64,000 nt of DNA from Voacanga thouarsii (GCA_026120185.1 JANUWF010002200.1:2726001-2790000); one strand, 5' to 3'; positions 48,766-60,777 are shown, counted from the first letter of the stretch. The notes: generated by a model from the letters alone, not told the origin. Made by a program: numbers and translations.

Positions 48766-50037
48766 CAGAAATTGAGCCAACATTTAGGGGAAAACCAGAA
48801 CAGCTCTGGCGCCAAGTCTGGCAAGTGTACCTAGTGCCGGGTCCACTTTGGCCAACCAATAAAAACATAGGAAAACTCTAGAGGAAGAATAGTGTGCACA
48901 TGGCGCGCAGGTGGGTCGAAGGTACCCAGCGCCAGGTGCGCTTTGATAGGCGAGTATTGTGTGCACGAAATTAAGAATTTTTCAATAATTTTAGTATTTT
49001 CTGAATCCTACTCGGCCAAAACTTCCTAAGTCACAAATTTAGCATCTAAGAGACCTATAAAAGCATAAGAAAGAGTGTGTGATTTGAATGATCTAAGCTA
49101 GCTACTCAATCACCACTCAACGAAGATTTTCAAGAGAAGAAGAAGGACTTGTCTATGAGTTTTATCTTTCATCATTTGTTTACTTTTCTTTAAAAATGAT
49201 GGGTTTAATATTTTGATTGTAATTGAATATTATTTTGGAGATTATGATTTTAAGTTAATTGATTTTTTTTTTCTCAATCTATTGTTACCTTTGGTGTTTA
49301 ATTACTTGTTATCATTGGTTACTGGTGTGAATTCTTCTAATTGACTCGACAAAACGATGCTAGGAGTTTCATTTCATTGATTTCGTATTTGTTTAATCTT
49401 AATGGACTTGAATGATGAAGTTAAGATTATAGGACTAAGTAATCAAAGGTTAAGTTGACTTCTCCTTGACAAAAGGTCATTAGCTAATTTTATATTTTTA
49501 AGAAATTGAAATTCATGCATATTTTGGTTAGGTGGCTGAATTGACAAATCTGCTAATTGAATCAAAATATAGTGATGGGCTTAATGCATGTTTTGGTTAT
49601 GTTAGCTTGATTGACAAATCTGTTAATATGAATCAAAATATAGTGATTCCATAGATTGACAAACGAAGTGGAATTTATCTTTATATTTCTTTATGATGCC
49701 AAGACGACAATTGATTGTAATGAATGTTAAGTAATTCAATATTGCGTTTTCAAGATAATTGTCCAGTTACATGAAATTGCATGCTTGAGTTATATCTATT
49801 TTTATATTTATTTATTTTTCTTTTTATTTTCTTCTTATTTTATTGGCTAAACAATAAAAATTTAGATAAAGTAAGGTGGGAGCCTAAGTTCTCATGGATT
49901 CGATACTTACTAGTCCATATATTATACGATGGGTATACTTGCCCATATGTGTGATTTTAGTAGTTGGCATTTTAATTAAAGCTTGATTGATTGTGTAATT
50001 TATTGATAATATTTTTTACACTAAAAAACACGCATCA
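48766..50037 (+). mobile_element. Element A2, 5' LTR (5' end missing)
   Basis: From about 48770 it is collinear with the A1 LTR: a GC-rich block (48800-48945, with ctggcgccaagtctggcaag and cagcgccaggtgcg), tataaaag at 49056-49063, gacttgtctatgagt, and the end acacgcatca. The first roughly 130 bases typical of A1 (tgataggggc and so on) are absent, so it is truncated or diverged. Confidence 0.75.
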
Positions 50038-50043
50038 AGTTTT

Positions 50044-50061
50044 TGATGCCGTTGTCAGAGA
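50044..50061 (+). promoter_or_regulatory. Primer binding site of A2 (tRNA-Asp, decayed)
   Basis: tgatgccgttgtcagaga, with five transitions from the tRNA-Asp complement, lies six bases after the LTR end. Confidence 0.75.
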
Positions 50062-50374
50062 ATAATATCATGAAAGTTTAGATTTTGTTGATTTAACTTT
50101 GTTTATATGTTTATATGTCCATATGTCTATATGTAAATATGTATATCTATTCTTTGTGTAGATCGGTGTTCTATCTTATTATTGGTAATAGTGTGTGACT
50201 TAATTATTTAGCTTACTTCTACTGTAAATACCATTAACTTTTGTATTTAGATAGTTTGTGAATGCGTGTGTTTTTTTTTATTTTCTATTGTTTGTTTTCC
50301 CTTTTGTTTTTTTCTTTTCTTTATTTTTTATTATTTATTATTTGATTTTTTTTTAGCGCAAGATCGACATCATC

Positions 50375-51266
50375 ATGGACAACTACTTTTAGGCATAGGA
50401 TCAAAGGACCTATAATGATAAGAATTTGGCAAATTTGCAAGCTCGGATTGACGTTTTTTATGAGATGTCACTTAAAGGTTCAATGCATTCTTTTATCACC
50501 AATACAAAATCCTCTATTAAGTGGCATGAAGAAGCATCCCAATGTATGAGCCATCCAAGAACACAACTAGCCAAGTTGTTTGAAGGCCTATACATTTGAA
50601 CAAGAGAATTCCTAAGAAAAAGAGAGGATATAAGGAACAATTATCCAATGTTGAAAGGGAGGTATTCAATTTTCCTCTATGTTCTAATGATTCTAATCTT
50701 TCTTTATCACATGGTTTTTTAGGTTATTCTCAATTCTTGGAGAACAAAGGTCCAAATGATGATGTGTTGAATTTATCGTGCCTCAAGGAGATGGATCTTT
50801 CAACGCTACATCGTAAGAAGTCTTTGGAGGATGGTGATAATTTCTACCCTTCACCTTATTCAAAGGAAACTAACTTAGTTTTTTTAGATGTGTCGAAAAG
50901 TATAGAATTCTTAATCTCATCTTAAGAACTCAATTGTTAAGTTTTAAGGGAAATTTTCATTGTGACAAATCTTTTGAAGGGTTAAATAATGATTTGAAGT
51001 TTGATGCATTCTCTAGAGACCATGTGCACTTATATGTTAACAAAGATATTTGTGTGTCTAAAGGAATGTTAAAAAACAAGGTTAATGTATTTTGTTTTAT
51101 TGAGAAAAGTTGTTTTCATAAACATGACCTTTTTCAAAAACCTCCATTCTTTCTATATTCATCATGCCTATCTTCTACTTTAAGCTTTAATTTATTTTAC
51201 AAAAGTTTGATGATGAAGCATGAAGAGTGGAAAGAGTATTTTTTATATGTTTTGGGTTTATTTTGA
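50375..51266 (+). pseudogene. A2 internal ORF, homologous to the A1 ORF
   Basis: Opens with ATG at 50375 (MDNYF, then stops) and keeps the A1 order: IDVFYEMSLKGSMHSF, KWHEEASQCMSHPRTQLAKL, GYKEQLSNVEREVF, NLSLSHGFLGYSQFLENKG, NDDVLNLSCLKEMDLS, LSFKGNFHCDKSFEGLNNDL and NVFCFIEKSCFHKHD. It then continues to MKHEEWKEYF and ends at 51266. It is broken by stops near 50390, by a frame change near 50607 and by stops near 50923. Together with A1 and the D relic it shows that this protein belongs to the family and is not a chance frame. No domain is recognised. Confidence 0.65.
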
Positions 51267-52320
51267 ATTTGGGTTTCTTTAGAACTATTGGTCATTCTTT
51301 TGTTTTATCTAAGTTATATTTTTAGTTGTTAGGTGTTATTTTCCCCCAAATAAGGAAAATATTTTCCATCTTAAGTGCAAGGGAGTAAGTCGTGTCTTCA
51401 TTTGCTTTCTTAGGATTTTTTAAGTATTTTCTTTAGTTTTTTTCTTTTATTTAGGTGTGCTTTTATTTTGTTAGTATTTTCCTTGTATTTTTATTTGTAT
51501 TTTGTTTTGTAGGTAGGAATAAAGTCCTCTTGAACAAGCCATTCTCTCTACTTTTAGTTTTGATATCTATTCACACTTTATTGCACTTAAAAAGTATTGC
51601 TTAAACTTTCTACCCTTTTATTAGATTTGGCCCCTTTGGAGATGTTTTGTTGTATTAAATTTTGGCCAACGAGGACATTATCCAGTTTAAGTGTGGGGAA
51701 GTGATTTAGTAATATTATTTGTCCAAGTTTTTATCAATGATCTTGGTGTTTTTTTTGTACCAAATAATTTTGTTAAAGAAAGATTAAAAATTTTGAAAAA
51801 TTGAAAGTTTGGAGATTTTGGAGCTAAATTGAGTTTATTTGTCTATAATGGAGTGATGATTTGCTTACTAATTTTGGATATAGATTTGTCATTCATTATG
51901 GTTGGATTTTTATTAAAAAGTAAACTTGTGTATTAAGTTGGATTTTTGCTAAGTATTAAGAATTTAAGTTAACATTGGTTATATTTGGTATTTGAGTTTT
52001 GTTTTATTTATTAAGTTTGAATATGGATGATATGATGAAATATGAGAAGAGATGTTGACTAATTTTTGTATTATAAATTTAAAATTTACTTGACTTTGAA
52101 TTGTGAATAAGGAATGTGAGGAATTTTTTTTTTTTTTTTTTTGGAGTGAAAAGAAAAAAATGTGAGATGGAAAAAATGATGAGTTGAAAAAAATGCTTTT
52201 ATGTTTGAAAAAAAAAAAAAAGAAAGACCTTTTGCTAAAAAGGGGGGCTAATATGGTGAGTAGAAGAGAAGAATCAAAAAAACATCACACTCTCTTGAGG
52301 TTATCCCGAAGGCAAGAAGG
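51267..52320 (+). mobile_element. A2 internal 3' region, first part
   Basis: Non-coding. Collinear with A1 40250-41550 (cttgaacaagcc, ggccaacgaggacatta, aaaaagg.gggctaata, ctcttgaggttatc). The motif ggacattatccagtttaagtgtgggg lies at 51672-51697. A T-run of about 22 lies at 52120-52141. It is interrupted by E at 52321 and resumes at 61835. Confidence 0.75.
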
Positions 52321-53358
52321 TGATATGACCTTGGGGTTGATTTTCTATTGAATTTCGTGGCTAAATCTAAGGCAAAATACAAGACCCATTGAAGAACTCA
52401 AAATAGAGAATTTTATGAAGAAATGAGACACCCAATTCAAATACTAGGACCCTAAGCCAAAATAAAGAATTTAGAACTCTAGAAATGATAATCAAGTCTA
52501 CTAATTCCTACCCAAGAACCCTCAACCCAACTAAGGAGCTAAGAACACTTGAAGAAAATGAACTAGGCAACCAAAGATAACCTCTACTCTAGACCCTTGG
52601 ATTAACAAGAATCTAAAATTCTATTTTGATAGGTTAGTTTGATCTATCTTTAAGAGTTTATAGACTCAAATCTAAAGGAAGAAATGAAATCTTAAGACTG
52701 GTCTTGGCCTTCATGGAAGAACCCTTAAAGAACTCTCTCAAGAGTATCTTTTGATTTCAATAACAATATCTAAGTTTCATATGAAATGTTATAGTGCCAT
52801 ATATATAGGCATCTAAACCTAACTAAAGTGAGATATAATCTCAGCCATTCAAGCCTTTATATAGCTCAAAATATCCCTATTACATAATAAAAGTCATGGG
52901 AATTGAATTAGAAACTAAAATAAAACAAAACAAGAAAATTCAGCAGAATAGGGAAAACCCTGAAGTGACCTGGCGCCAAGTACACTAATGCACCTGGCAC
53001 CAGGTGTGTTCTAGAATAGAACGGCTCCTGCAGAGTGTACCTGGTGCCGGGTGTACTAGTGTACCAGGCGCCAGGTATGTCCTGGTTACACACACCGGCG
53101 TTTTCTTGTCCTTTCAGTCCCCTCTTGTGTTCCTTTGGCCTTCTACACGATTTGTAGTGCAAATGTAGCTTTCTTAGGCCTTCTCTTTGGCATCCATCTC
53201 TTAACACTCTTTATGTTCCTTGGCTTGTTGAATGGTTTTTCTTGAATCCTTCCTTGTAAACCTTCATGCCTTGTATTCTTCTAAGGTGCCATGAAGTGCA
53301 GCTTATAATTCCATCCCCTTCTTTAGCTTTAACATATTGCTTGAATGGATTCCTATCA
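52321..53358 (-). mobile_element. Element E, 3' LTR (minus strand)
   Basis: Pairs with 60798-61834 along its whole length (1038 and 1037 bp). It starts tgatatgaccttgg and ends gattcctatca on the plus strand. The element has a perfect target duplication gaagg (52316-52320 and 61835-61839). A GC-rich block at 52968-53092 carries gacctggcgccaagt, ctggcaccaggtg, ctggtgccgggt and aggcgccaggta. Confidence 0.95.
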
Positions 53359-53374
53359 TTTCTCCCTTCTTTGG
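53359..53374 (-). promoter_or_regulatory. Polypurine tract of E
   Basis: On the minus strand gcccaaagaagggaga is purine-rich and abuts the 3' LTR of E. Confidence 0.7.
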
Positions 53375-53410
53375 GCGAATTCATCTTCAAATGAGTACCT
53401 ACATAAGATT

Positions 53411-54218
53411 TCAAATAAGAATGCTTTGTGAAGATGAAAATACAAGTTTATGCTCTCCCACATATAATGCATTTTTCCCTTCATCTTCACTTTTTTTCTT
53501 TGTAGCCTTTCCCTCTTTGTTGTCATTTTTCAAGCACAAAAGAGTCACTCTCATTTTATCTCCTTCTTTTCTCCTTTTTTTACTCTCCTCATTTGCTCCC
53601 TCTTGTTTTGAGATCTCCTTTTGCACTTTTCTTTTCCCTCCATTTTTTCTCTCATTAATTTCCTTTGGAAGGTCTCCTACTACACTCTTCTTTTTCTCAT
53701 TGTCCCACATTTTTCTTTGCACTTCTCTCACTTCATTTGAGGGTAAGGGTAGAAGAGTATATAGCTTACTTCTCTTAATAACAGAGTACAAACTTCTCCT
53801 TTCATCATGCAATACACTCCTATCAAATTGCCATGACCTTCCCAAAATTAAGTGGCTGGCTTGTATGGGGACTACATCACTAGCAATTTCATCTTGATAC
53901 TTCCCCATTTGTCAACAACACTTGTTTGTTCACCCTCAACTTTTCACTATCATGGAACCATTGCAATTTATAGGGATTAGGGTGTTTCATCACATATAGA
54001 CCCAATTCTTTCACAAGATTAGCACTCACAACACTGGTAAAGCTCCCCCCATTAATGATAGCAACACATGGCTTTTGGTTGATAAGGCAATGGGAGTAAA
54101 AAATGTTATTTCTTTGTAGGCTCTTCTTCACTTCATCATCACAAACATCTCCTACAACATAAGTTTCCATTTCCTTAATTGCGATTCCGACTAATGAGTA
54201 AAGAGGTGGCACAACCAT
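53411..54218 (-). pseudogene. E protease relic and C-terminal extension
   Basis: Aspartic protease region of a Ty3/gypsy element, minus strand. NNIFYSHCLINQKPCVAIIN, GGSFTSVVSANLVKELGL and PYKLQWFH (about 54125-53940) are the protease active-site region. The catalytic Asp position reads Asn (IINGGS for I-D-x-G-S/A). A frameshift near 53900 leads to VPIQASHLILGRSWQFDR, the usual C-terminal protease block. After this comes a Lys/Glu-rich stretch of about 110 residues with no domain, ending at 53411 just before the polypurine tract. No RT, RNase H or integrase exists between protease and LTR, so this family is gag-protease only. Confidence 0.8.
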
Positions 54219-54299
54219 TCCTTTGTCACTAGAATTATCATCACCATTGTGCCCCTTATTTTGCTTTTCATATCCACAATCCTTCTCCCCACTAGTTAT

Positions 54300-54642
54300 C
54301 TCTCCTTAGGTATTGGTAAATATTATTTTTTTAGTTGGACACTCATATGAGGTATGCCTATAGCCTAAACATTTGAAGCATTTGATGTCCCTGATCCTTG
54401 GAGGTCTCTCAATACCTTTTTCCTTATCCTTGGTCCATTCTTCTCTAGGCTTGTTGGGCTTTCTTGGTGGTCTTGATGGTTTTGGTTGCTCTTCCCTCTC
54501 TTTAGGTTGGTGGTTAAAAATAAAATTGGTATAAATGGTTTCTTTGGAGTGTGACTTTCCTTTGAGTTGTCCTTCAATTTTAATGGACATATGCACCATC
54601 TCCTCCAAAGTCTCATAAGAATGTAATTCAATCACATTTGCT
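54300..54642 (-). pseudogene. E gag, C-terminal part with zinc knuckle
   Basis: Minus-strand frame VIELHSYETLEEMVHMSIKI, then a Pro/Lys/Glu-rich linker, then the zinc knuckle CFKCLGYRHTSYECPTKK near 54375-54320. A single in-frame stop (54308-54306) separates it from the protease frame, which is in the same phase 29 codons later. The N-terminal part of the same gag lies at 59072-59945, on the far side of the inserted solo LTR J. Confidence 0.85.
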
Positions 54643-54647
54643 ATGTC

Positions 54648-56862
54648 TGTGAAACCCCAGTCAAAACCAACCTTAGAGTAAGGGGGTTGGGATGCATATC
54701 ATATTTTATTGCATGTTTAAATATATTTTTATATGATTTTATGTGCATTGAATTTGTGTTTTATAGTCTAGAGGGCTTGATTATGATTATTGAGTGAGAA
54801 GGGAAAAATGGTAATTTTTCCCTGAGGTGAAAATATGGACATAGCTTGGGAATTGAATAGGAAAATATTTTTAGAGAGAAAATAAGAACAAGAGTTGATG
54901 TGGTTTAGTGGTTAGAGCCTTAGAATTAATTCTTGAGGTTTAGGGTTCAAATTCCATCATAGGAGCTTTAGCTTGATTAAATTTTATTTTTGCTTGAGAG
55001 AAATAGTTTCGGCCTTATGAGCTTAGAGTGGGGTAGTGATGATGTCCTAAGAGAGACATGTTAGGAGTATCCTCATTCTACTCCCTTACCCTACTCGAAT
55101 TTCTTAAAGGGAATTCATTTTCCTTTGATCCTTAATTTTTCTCAATTTTCAACTCCTTGGTTTGATCAAGATGTTCTATCCATTTTCTTTCCAGAAATTT
55201 CAGTAAAATGCTGTGATCTTGTGAGATCAAAATGTCCTAGTAAAAGGCTTCTCATGGTCTGAAAAATGTGGAAGAATGGTAGAAAATTCCAAGAGGAAAA
55301 ATCCCTCTAGTAAGCTTGCTGAAAATTCACTCTAGACTAGTTCATCTTCCTTCTTGGAATGAGCTGAAAATTTTCAACTTGTTGTACCTTCAAATTGTCA
55401 AGCTTCTTAGCTGAATTTCCCTCCCAAATTCTGCCAGAAAATTGCCTTTTTGATCAGCTTAGATTTTGGATTTTTATGGCTATTTTCGGACTGCACAAAG
55501 ATGGTGCAAAACCAGAAAAAAAATCCTGTACAAATCGCAGCTTTGGAGGTCCAAAACCAAGTTGTTTTCTTCCAGTTTTTGTACAGCACCCTAGCCATAT
55601 TTTTCCTCCATGAAGTAGGCTGGAAACCAGCCTTGAAAGCCCCAGAAATTCCCCTTCAAAGCCTCTGCAAATCTCTTGAAAAAGGGCAGCCGAAAACTGC
55701 CCAGAAAATTCTAGCCTTGCAAAAATCTGTGCAGTGTTTTTTTTTTCCAGCTTCGTTTCCTAATTCTCTCCTAGCCAAAACTCCATCCTTTTTTTGCAAA
55801 AACCATCCTTAAACCTCCATTAACAGAACTCTATTGTCCTTCCAAAGTTCTGCACGAAAATCCAGCCATGGATGCCTAAAAGATTTCCAAAAAAAAATTC
55901 TGTAATCATTCCTTGATTTGGATACCAAAATTCCTGCTACCATGATTTAACAACTTTCTATAAAATATACCTCAAACAACCAGACCTTCTCTCCACCATT
56001 ATACTTCATAATTTCGGCCACCCTAAGCCTCCTTCAACCAGCTTTCATTCAACCAAAACACTGCCCAGAAATTCATCCATGGCAGATCTCCAAAAGCTCT
56101 CCAATAATCAAAGATATTCTTGTGATATCTAGTTTTCAAATTTGCTTCCCAAAAATATTCTTCAAGGATTTTAACAACTAACATTTTCTTTTCCCTTCCA
56201 AATTAGAGAATCAACCTCCTAAACCCTACAGAAATTTGTCCAGCCCTATCTCTCACAAAAATTCGGCAGCTGCACATTACCATCTCTCGATTTTCTTCAA
56301 CCTCCAAGAACACACACACTACACCAAGAACACCTACCTCTTCCCTACACCTAATACCCCTCCAAACCATCTCAAACCCTCTCTAAAACTTCTAGATTTG
56401 ACCTACTCACTGCCTTGAGTCCACCAACACCATTCTTAACATCAAATTCCACAAATCATCTTGCTACTTTGGATCAAAAAATCAGAAATTTTGTGAAGGC
56501 TTAAGAACACCTTCAAGGTAGGGTTATTTAATCAACTTCATCTTTGCTAATCTTCAATCTCTAATGAATATATATGTGTTTAAGCATGCTGATGAGCCTT
56601 CTTCTTGTTATTCTTCTTCTTCTTCTCTCTCTCTCTCTCTCTCTTAGCCGAACCACTCACTTACTTGGCCGAATGGTTTCTTCTCCATGGCCATTCTTCC
56701 TTCATCTCCTTTGGACGGATGTAGGCATCTAGGGCTTGAGATTCACTCGAAACTACTTCAAAGAATTCATCAATCAAGTAAGTACCATCAACCCTTCTTT
56801 TAAACTCTAGAAGCATGTCTCTAGGGTGATATTGATAATAGGTGGATGGTGATAGGATTGGA

Positions 56863-56914
<52 letters not shown>

Positions 56915-59066
56915 AGATTGAAGTATGAATATATGTATGTTTGTGAAAGAGATGTGACTTATGCATGGAAGGATTATCTTGGTTGATTGCATGTTGATTT
57001 GAGGTTTGATGCATGTCATAGGTAATATTTGTGATGAAGTATGCTAGAGATTATGTCATCTTTGGTGAATGGGATTTATATTCATGTTGGATTATTGAAG
57101 TCGTGATCATATTTATGCTAGTAAGGGTTAGATCATGTTTTGATAAATTGAGATCTATGCTTGTATGCATGATTTGGATGATTTGATGAATTGAAGGGTT
57201 GTATATGTTCATGATTGTGGTTAGCTATAGGAATATGATCATGATCTAGTTGTCCCAAAGCTAAATTTTATTTCATTAATAAAATATTTAATAACATGAT
57301 TTTTCTAGTAAAATTTTGAAAACCATGGGAAAATGCGGATTTGGTCTTTTATATAAAATAGTGATATTTTAGTCAAATAAATAATAGTTTTTGCTAGAAA
57401 AATAAAAAATATATATATTATTTAAAATAATAAAATCAATTAAAGCCTTTTATGGAAATAATTATAATTAATAAAATATTTATTACTAAAAATTTAATTA
57501 TTATCTTTTAATCAAAACCCATTAAGGATTTGCTTATTATTTTTCAAGCAAGACTCATTAATTTTATTTTCAACAAATTTTAGCTATCAATTATTTTCTA
57601 ACAACTAAATTATTAATAAATCATTATTTTACCTAATACCACCTTGGACCCTTTTTCAAATAAACCATAATTTATTTTTAGTAAGATTTAAACCTTCAAC
57701 TTTTTATACCTATTTCCCAAACTCTAGTTATTTTAATATCAAACTAGATTTATTTTAAAAACTCTTTTTATTTATTATTGAGCCTTAAAGCTTGGGACAC
57801 TAGGGATATGATTGTAGTAAGTTGAGTTAGTTTTATTTGAAAAAATGAGTCTTTGGCTTGAGTTTGATTGTGGTTTGTATTTACCCTATGCGGGGTTAGG
57901 TCAGCTATTGGAGACCTTTGTTGTGGACAAGGATCAGGTAAGCTCCTGCATAAAACCTGTTTGATGAAAAATGATTTTTTTTATGGCAAGCCAAATGTAG
58001 AGTGCATGGTCACTCATTTTTGTAAAGGCAATTGAGGATTATTTCCATTCTCATTTCAGACAAATAAATTATTTGTAAATCAAGGGACAGTTTTACTGAA
58101 AACCTAAAACTCTTTCTAAAACCAATTTTGCCCCAAACTTTAGAAAACCTTAATTGCCATTTTCAAGTAGAACTATGTTTTGTTCATTTTTCCCAAGTGG
58201 GATACGTTACGTTGAGTACTTAATGGGGGTAGACTGGTAGTGCTAGTTTTGAAGAGTAAGAGTGAGTCTTCTGGCAGGAGGCCTCCTCTAGAAGATGAAC
58301 TCAACTTGGAGAAACGTCAGTACTACTTAGTCATGCCGGTCCGAGCTAGTAGTTTTATTTCAGTCAAGTGACTGTGTTTTACCGAAATGGATACCCGGTT
58401 GTTGTTTGGGTATAGAGAATGAGGAGTATCTTGCCCGGTAGGCCGATCACCTACCTTTAGTCAGTCTACACAAAGTGTCAGCATTCTGACCGGCAGTATG
58501 CACAAAGTGTCGGCATACTGACCATCCAGTTATGGGGCCCAACGTGTGGTAACCCATAATCCTTTCTTTCGAGTGGTTGATCTTATAAATTATATATGGC
58601 TATAAAAGCCAAAACGCCACTCTTGCTTTTGACTAATGTTTATTGCTTGCCAATATTTCTCTTATAAAGTTTTTATACTCTGCATCCACGAACTATTTCC
58701 ACTGAACACCCAAAGCACACACGGACTTACTGAGATTTCTGTCTCATCACCTTTTCACCATGATTTCAGGCCGATCCTGCTGTGGGGATGAGTAGCTTGT
58801 GTTGTCTGCCTTGGAAAAGAATGTTGTCTTTTATTTTGATATATTGCTTTGGGAGTTGAGAGTGGATGATTTTATTTATGGATTTGTATTTCTTTTGGGA
58901 ATTCATGGTTTTATTCGTGGATTTATTCTTGGGTTGTAATAAATTTTAAGTTAAATTATTATTTTCATTTCGCTATTTTAATTGTGTGACCTAGTTATAA
59001 AGACCCCTTGTCCTTTAGACGGGGCGACATCCCCGGCCCGGCGGGCCTAGGTAGCAGGGTGTTACA
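54648..59066 (+). mobile_element. Solo LTR J, Tekay type (4.4 kb)
   Basis: Begins tgtgaaaccccag and ends gtgttaca, with a perfect 5-base target duplication atgtc (54643-54647, 59067-59071). Its insertion splits the gag frame of E. Both ends align with the 3' LTR at 4393-9276, and no internal region is present, so it is a solo LTR (4419 bp) produced by LTR-LTR recombination. Internal landmarks are a tRNA-like A/B box segment (54900-54962), a (CT)n run (56624-56643), an (AT)n run (56863-56910), a gcataaaacct segment (57948) and an inverted block aggaggcctcct (58277-58288). Frames inside (55395, 55450, 56236, 56661) have no domain. Confidence 0.95.
54900..54962 (+). promoter_or_regulatory. tRNA-like A/B box segment inside LTR J
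   Basis: gtggtttagtggttagagcc fits the A-box region of plant tRNAs and SINEs. gggttcaaattcc, about 35 bases on, fits a B box. The same pair, more decayed, is at 4640-4725 in the other LTR. Confidence 0.5.
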
Positions 59067-59071
59067 ATGTC

Positions 59072-59945
59072 TCTATTCAACCCACTCAAAAATCTTGCTT
59101 TTGTAGCCCTCACATCCTCAACAATGTTAGCTAGCATCAAGGTCACTTTTAACTCTTTATGAAAATCCTCTACACTTTTATTTCCTTATCTAAGCACATG
59201 CAACTTTTGGTAAAGATTGTTATAGTAGTGTAGGGGTACAAATCTTCTTCTTATCAAGTTCCTTAATAATTCCCAAGTGGCAACCGATTGATCCCCCATC
59301 CTCCTTCTTTGGGATGCTACTTGGCCCCACCACACTAAAGTATACTCAAGGAAACTTGAAATGGCCAATTTAACCTTGTTCCATTCACTATACTCATGGC
59401 ACTCAAATAAAATCTCCATCCTCCTTTCCTACTCAAAATAAGATTCCGGGTCACTTTTTCCTTAGAAAGAGAGTACTTTCATTTTGATGTGCCTCAACTC
59501 TATCTCCCTTATCTTTACCTTGCCTTCTCACTCTAATCCCGTTTCTCCAGTTTTGTCCTCCATAATCTTCCTCATGGACTCTGTCATCCCATTTTTTTCA
59601 CTCTTTCAAACTCCCTTTCAAGCCCTCTCATGTTTTGCCTATCATGCCTTCCTTGCATTCTATCTTTTCCTCCTATCAACCCTTGCCTACCTCCCCTCAA
59701 TGGTGTAAGTGGATGACTTCCTACTGAATGCTCATCCCAATCCTCTCATTGCTCATACAATAAAGGTGTGATATTATTTTCCTCTCTTATCTTAGGGTAT
59801 CTTGTTCTTTGTAGTCCCTTCTTTGTGCAACGGTTGAGGTGTGGCCTTGGTTGGTTTGCAATTCGGTGATATCTCTCCTCATCTCATCCATTTTTACATT
59901 GAGAGTTTTCAAGGCAGCTCGAATATCAAAATAGTCGTTGGACAT
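59072..59945 (-). pseudogene. E gag, N-terminal part
   Basis: Minus strand. ATG at 59945 opens MSNDYFDIRAALKTLNVKMD, a coiled-coil-like start. The Gag core follows at 59419-59186: MEILFECHEYSEWNKVKLA, then LEYTLVWWGQVASQRRRMG, then TWELLRNLIRRRFVPLHYY. This is the standard gypsy Gag order with the W-W motif. After one stop it continues GNKSVEDFHKELKV and LSGLNRDI, right up to the insertion site of J. Frame breaks lie near 59460 and 59470-59760. Confidence 0.85.
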
Positions 59946-60777
59946 TTTTGTTGGAATTTTACTTGAATGGTTTAGATAGAAGAAATATTCCTCACAAGCA
60001 CTCCCTTACGTGTATGCACTCATCCTTGTCTTTAACTCTCTTTGGCTTTTATATCAATAGACTCACCCTCTTGTCTTTTGCAATTCACTCAAGCACTCAA
60101 CAAGCTCTCCCTACAAAAGTCCCCCCAATTGCTTAGGAATTAGTCCAGACTTTGACAAGTTTACTAACTCTCTAAGGACAATTAACTAGATAACTAGCGA
60201 TGGATATTGATTAACACACAACAATGAGCCTCAAAGAGTTTAAATCAATTAAGAAAATTAAATGAATTCAAGAAGGTCAACAACAATTGACTAGGGAATG
60301 GGTGAATGGACAAGACCTAACAAGAATTTTCAATGTAACTCTAGAGGTTTAAGGAATATAGCATTCAAGAGTAAGAGAAAGAATTTATCAACTAAGATGA
60401 TCTCAAATGGACAAGTAATGCCCCTAAAATATTTGAAATGATAGATAATTAACTATAGAAAGTGTTTACAAAAGTTTTAGCCATAATATCAAGTGAAAAG
60501 TTCACTCAAGGAAAACATCAAACATTTTGTAGACAGTTTTCAGAACTCAAGATATAGCAAAACTTTTAAGCAATTTTAGCCCTAAAATCAACAAACAACA
60601 AGAAATTTGCAATCCCCAATGATTATACCATCAACAAGGTACAAGTTTAACATATAAAACACAAGAAAAATCAAAGAAAACATGACCATTTTGTAGCACA
60701 AATTTGAGTTACGGGATTGACCAATTTTGAAGCCTTGTTCAATGTCTCCAAACTTTGATGAGAATCAAAGCTTTCAT
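59946..60777 (-). mobile_element. E leader region (minus strand)
   Basis: The untranslated leader of E between primer site and gag start. No domain or structured motif is evident. The minus-strand frame at 60671-60907 runs across the primer site into the LTR and is not a gene. Confidence 0.6.

Noticed and set aside
48684..48966. GC-richer stretch with short frames on both strands, considered as a host exon
   Set aside because: It is the GC-rich island of the A2 LTR; the same words recur in the A1 and E LTRs.
52908..53207. 99-codon minus-strand frame with repeated PGA/PGT words
   Set aside because: It lies wholly in the E LTR and comes from the palindromic GC-rich island; the other LTR copy does not keep it open.
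53337..53897. 186-codon plus-strand frame
   Set aside because: It is the antisense of the Lys/Glu-rich end of the E protease frame on the minus strand.
55395..55812. Overlapping frames of 72 and 120 codons in LTR J
   Set aside because: No domain; the region is transcribed-LTR-like sequence and the matching part of the LTR at 4393 has no such frame.
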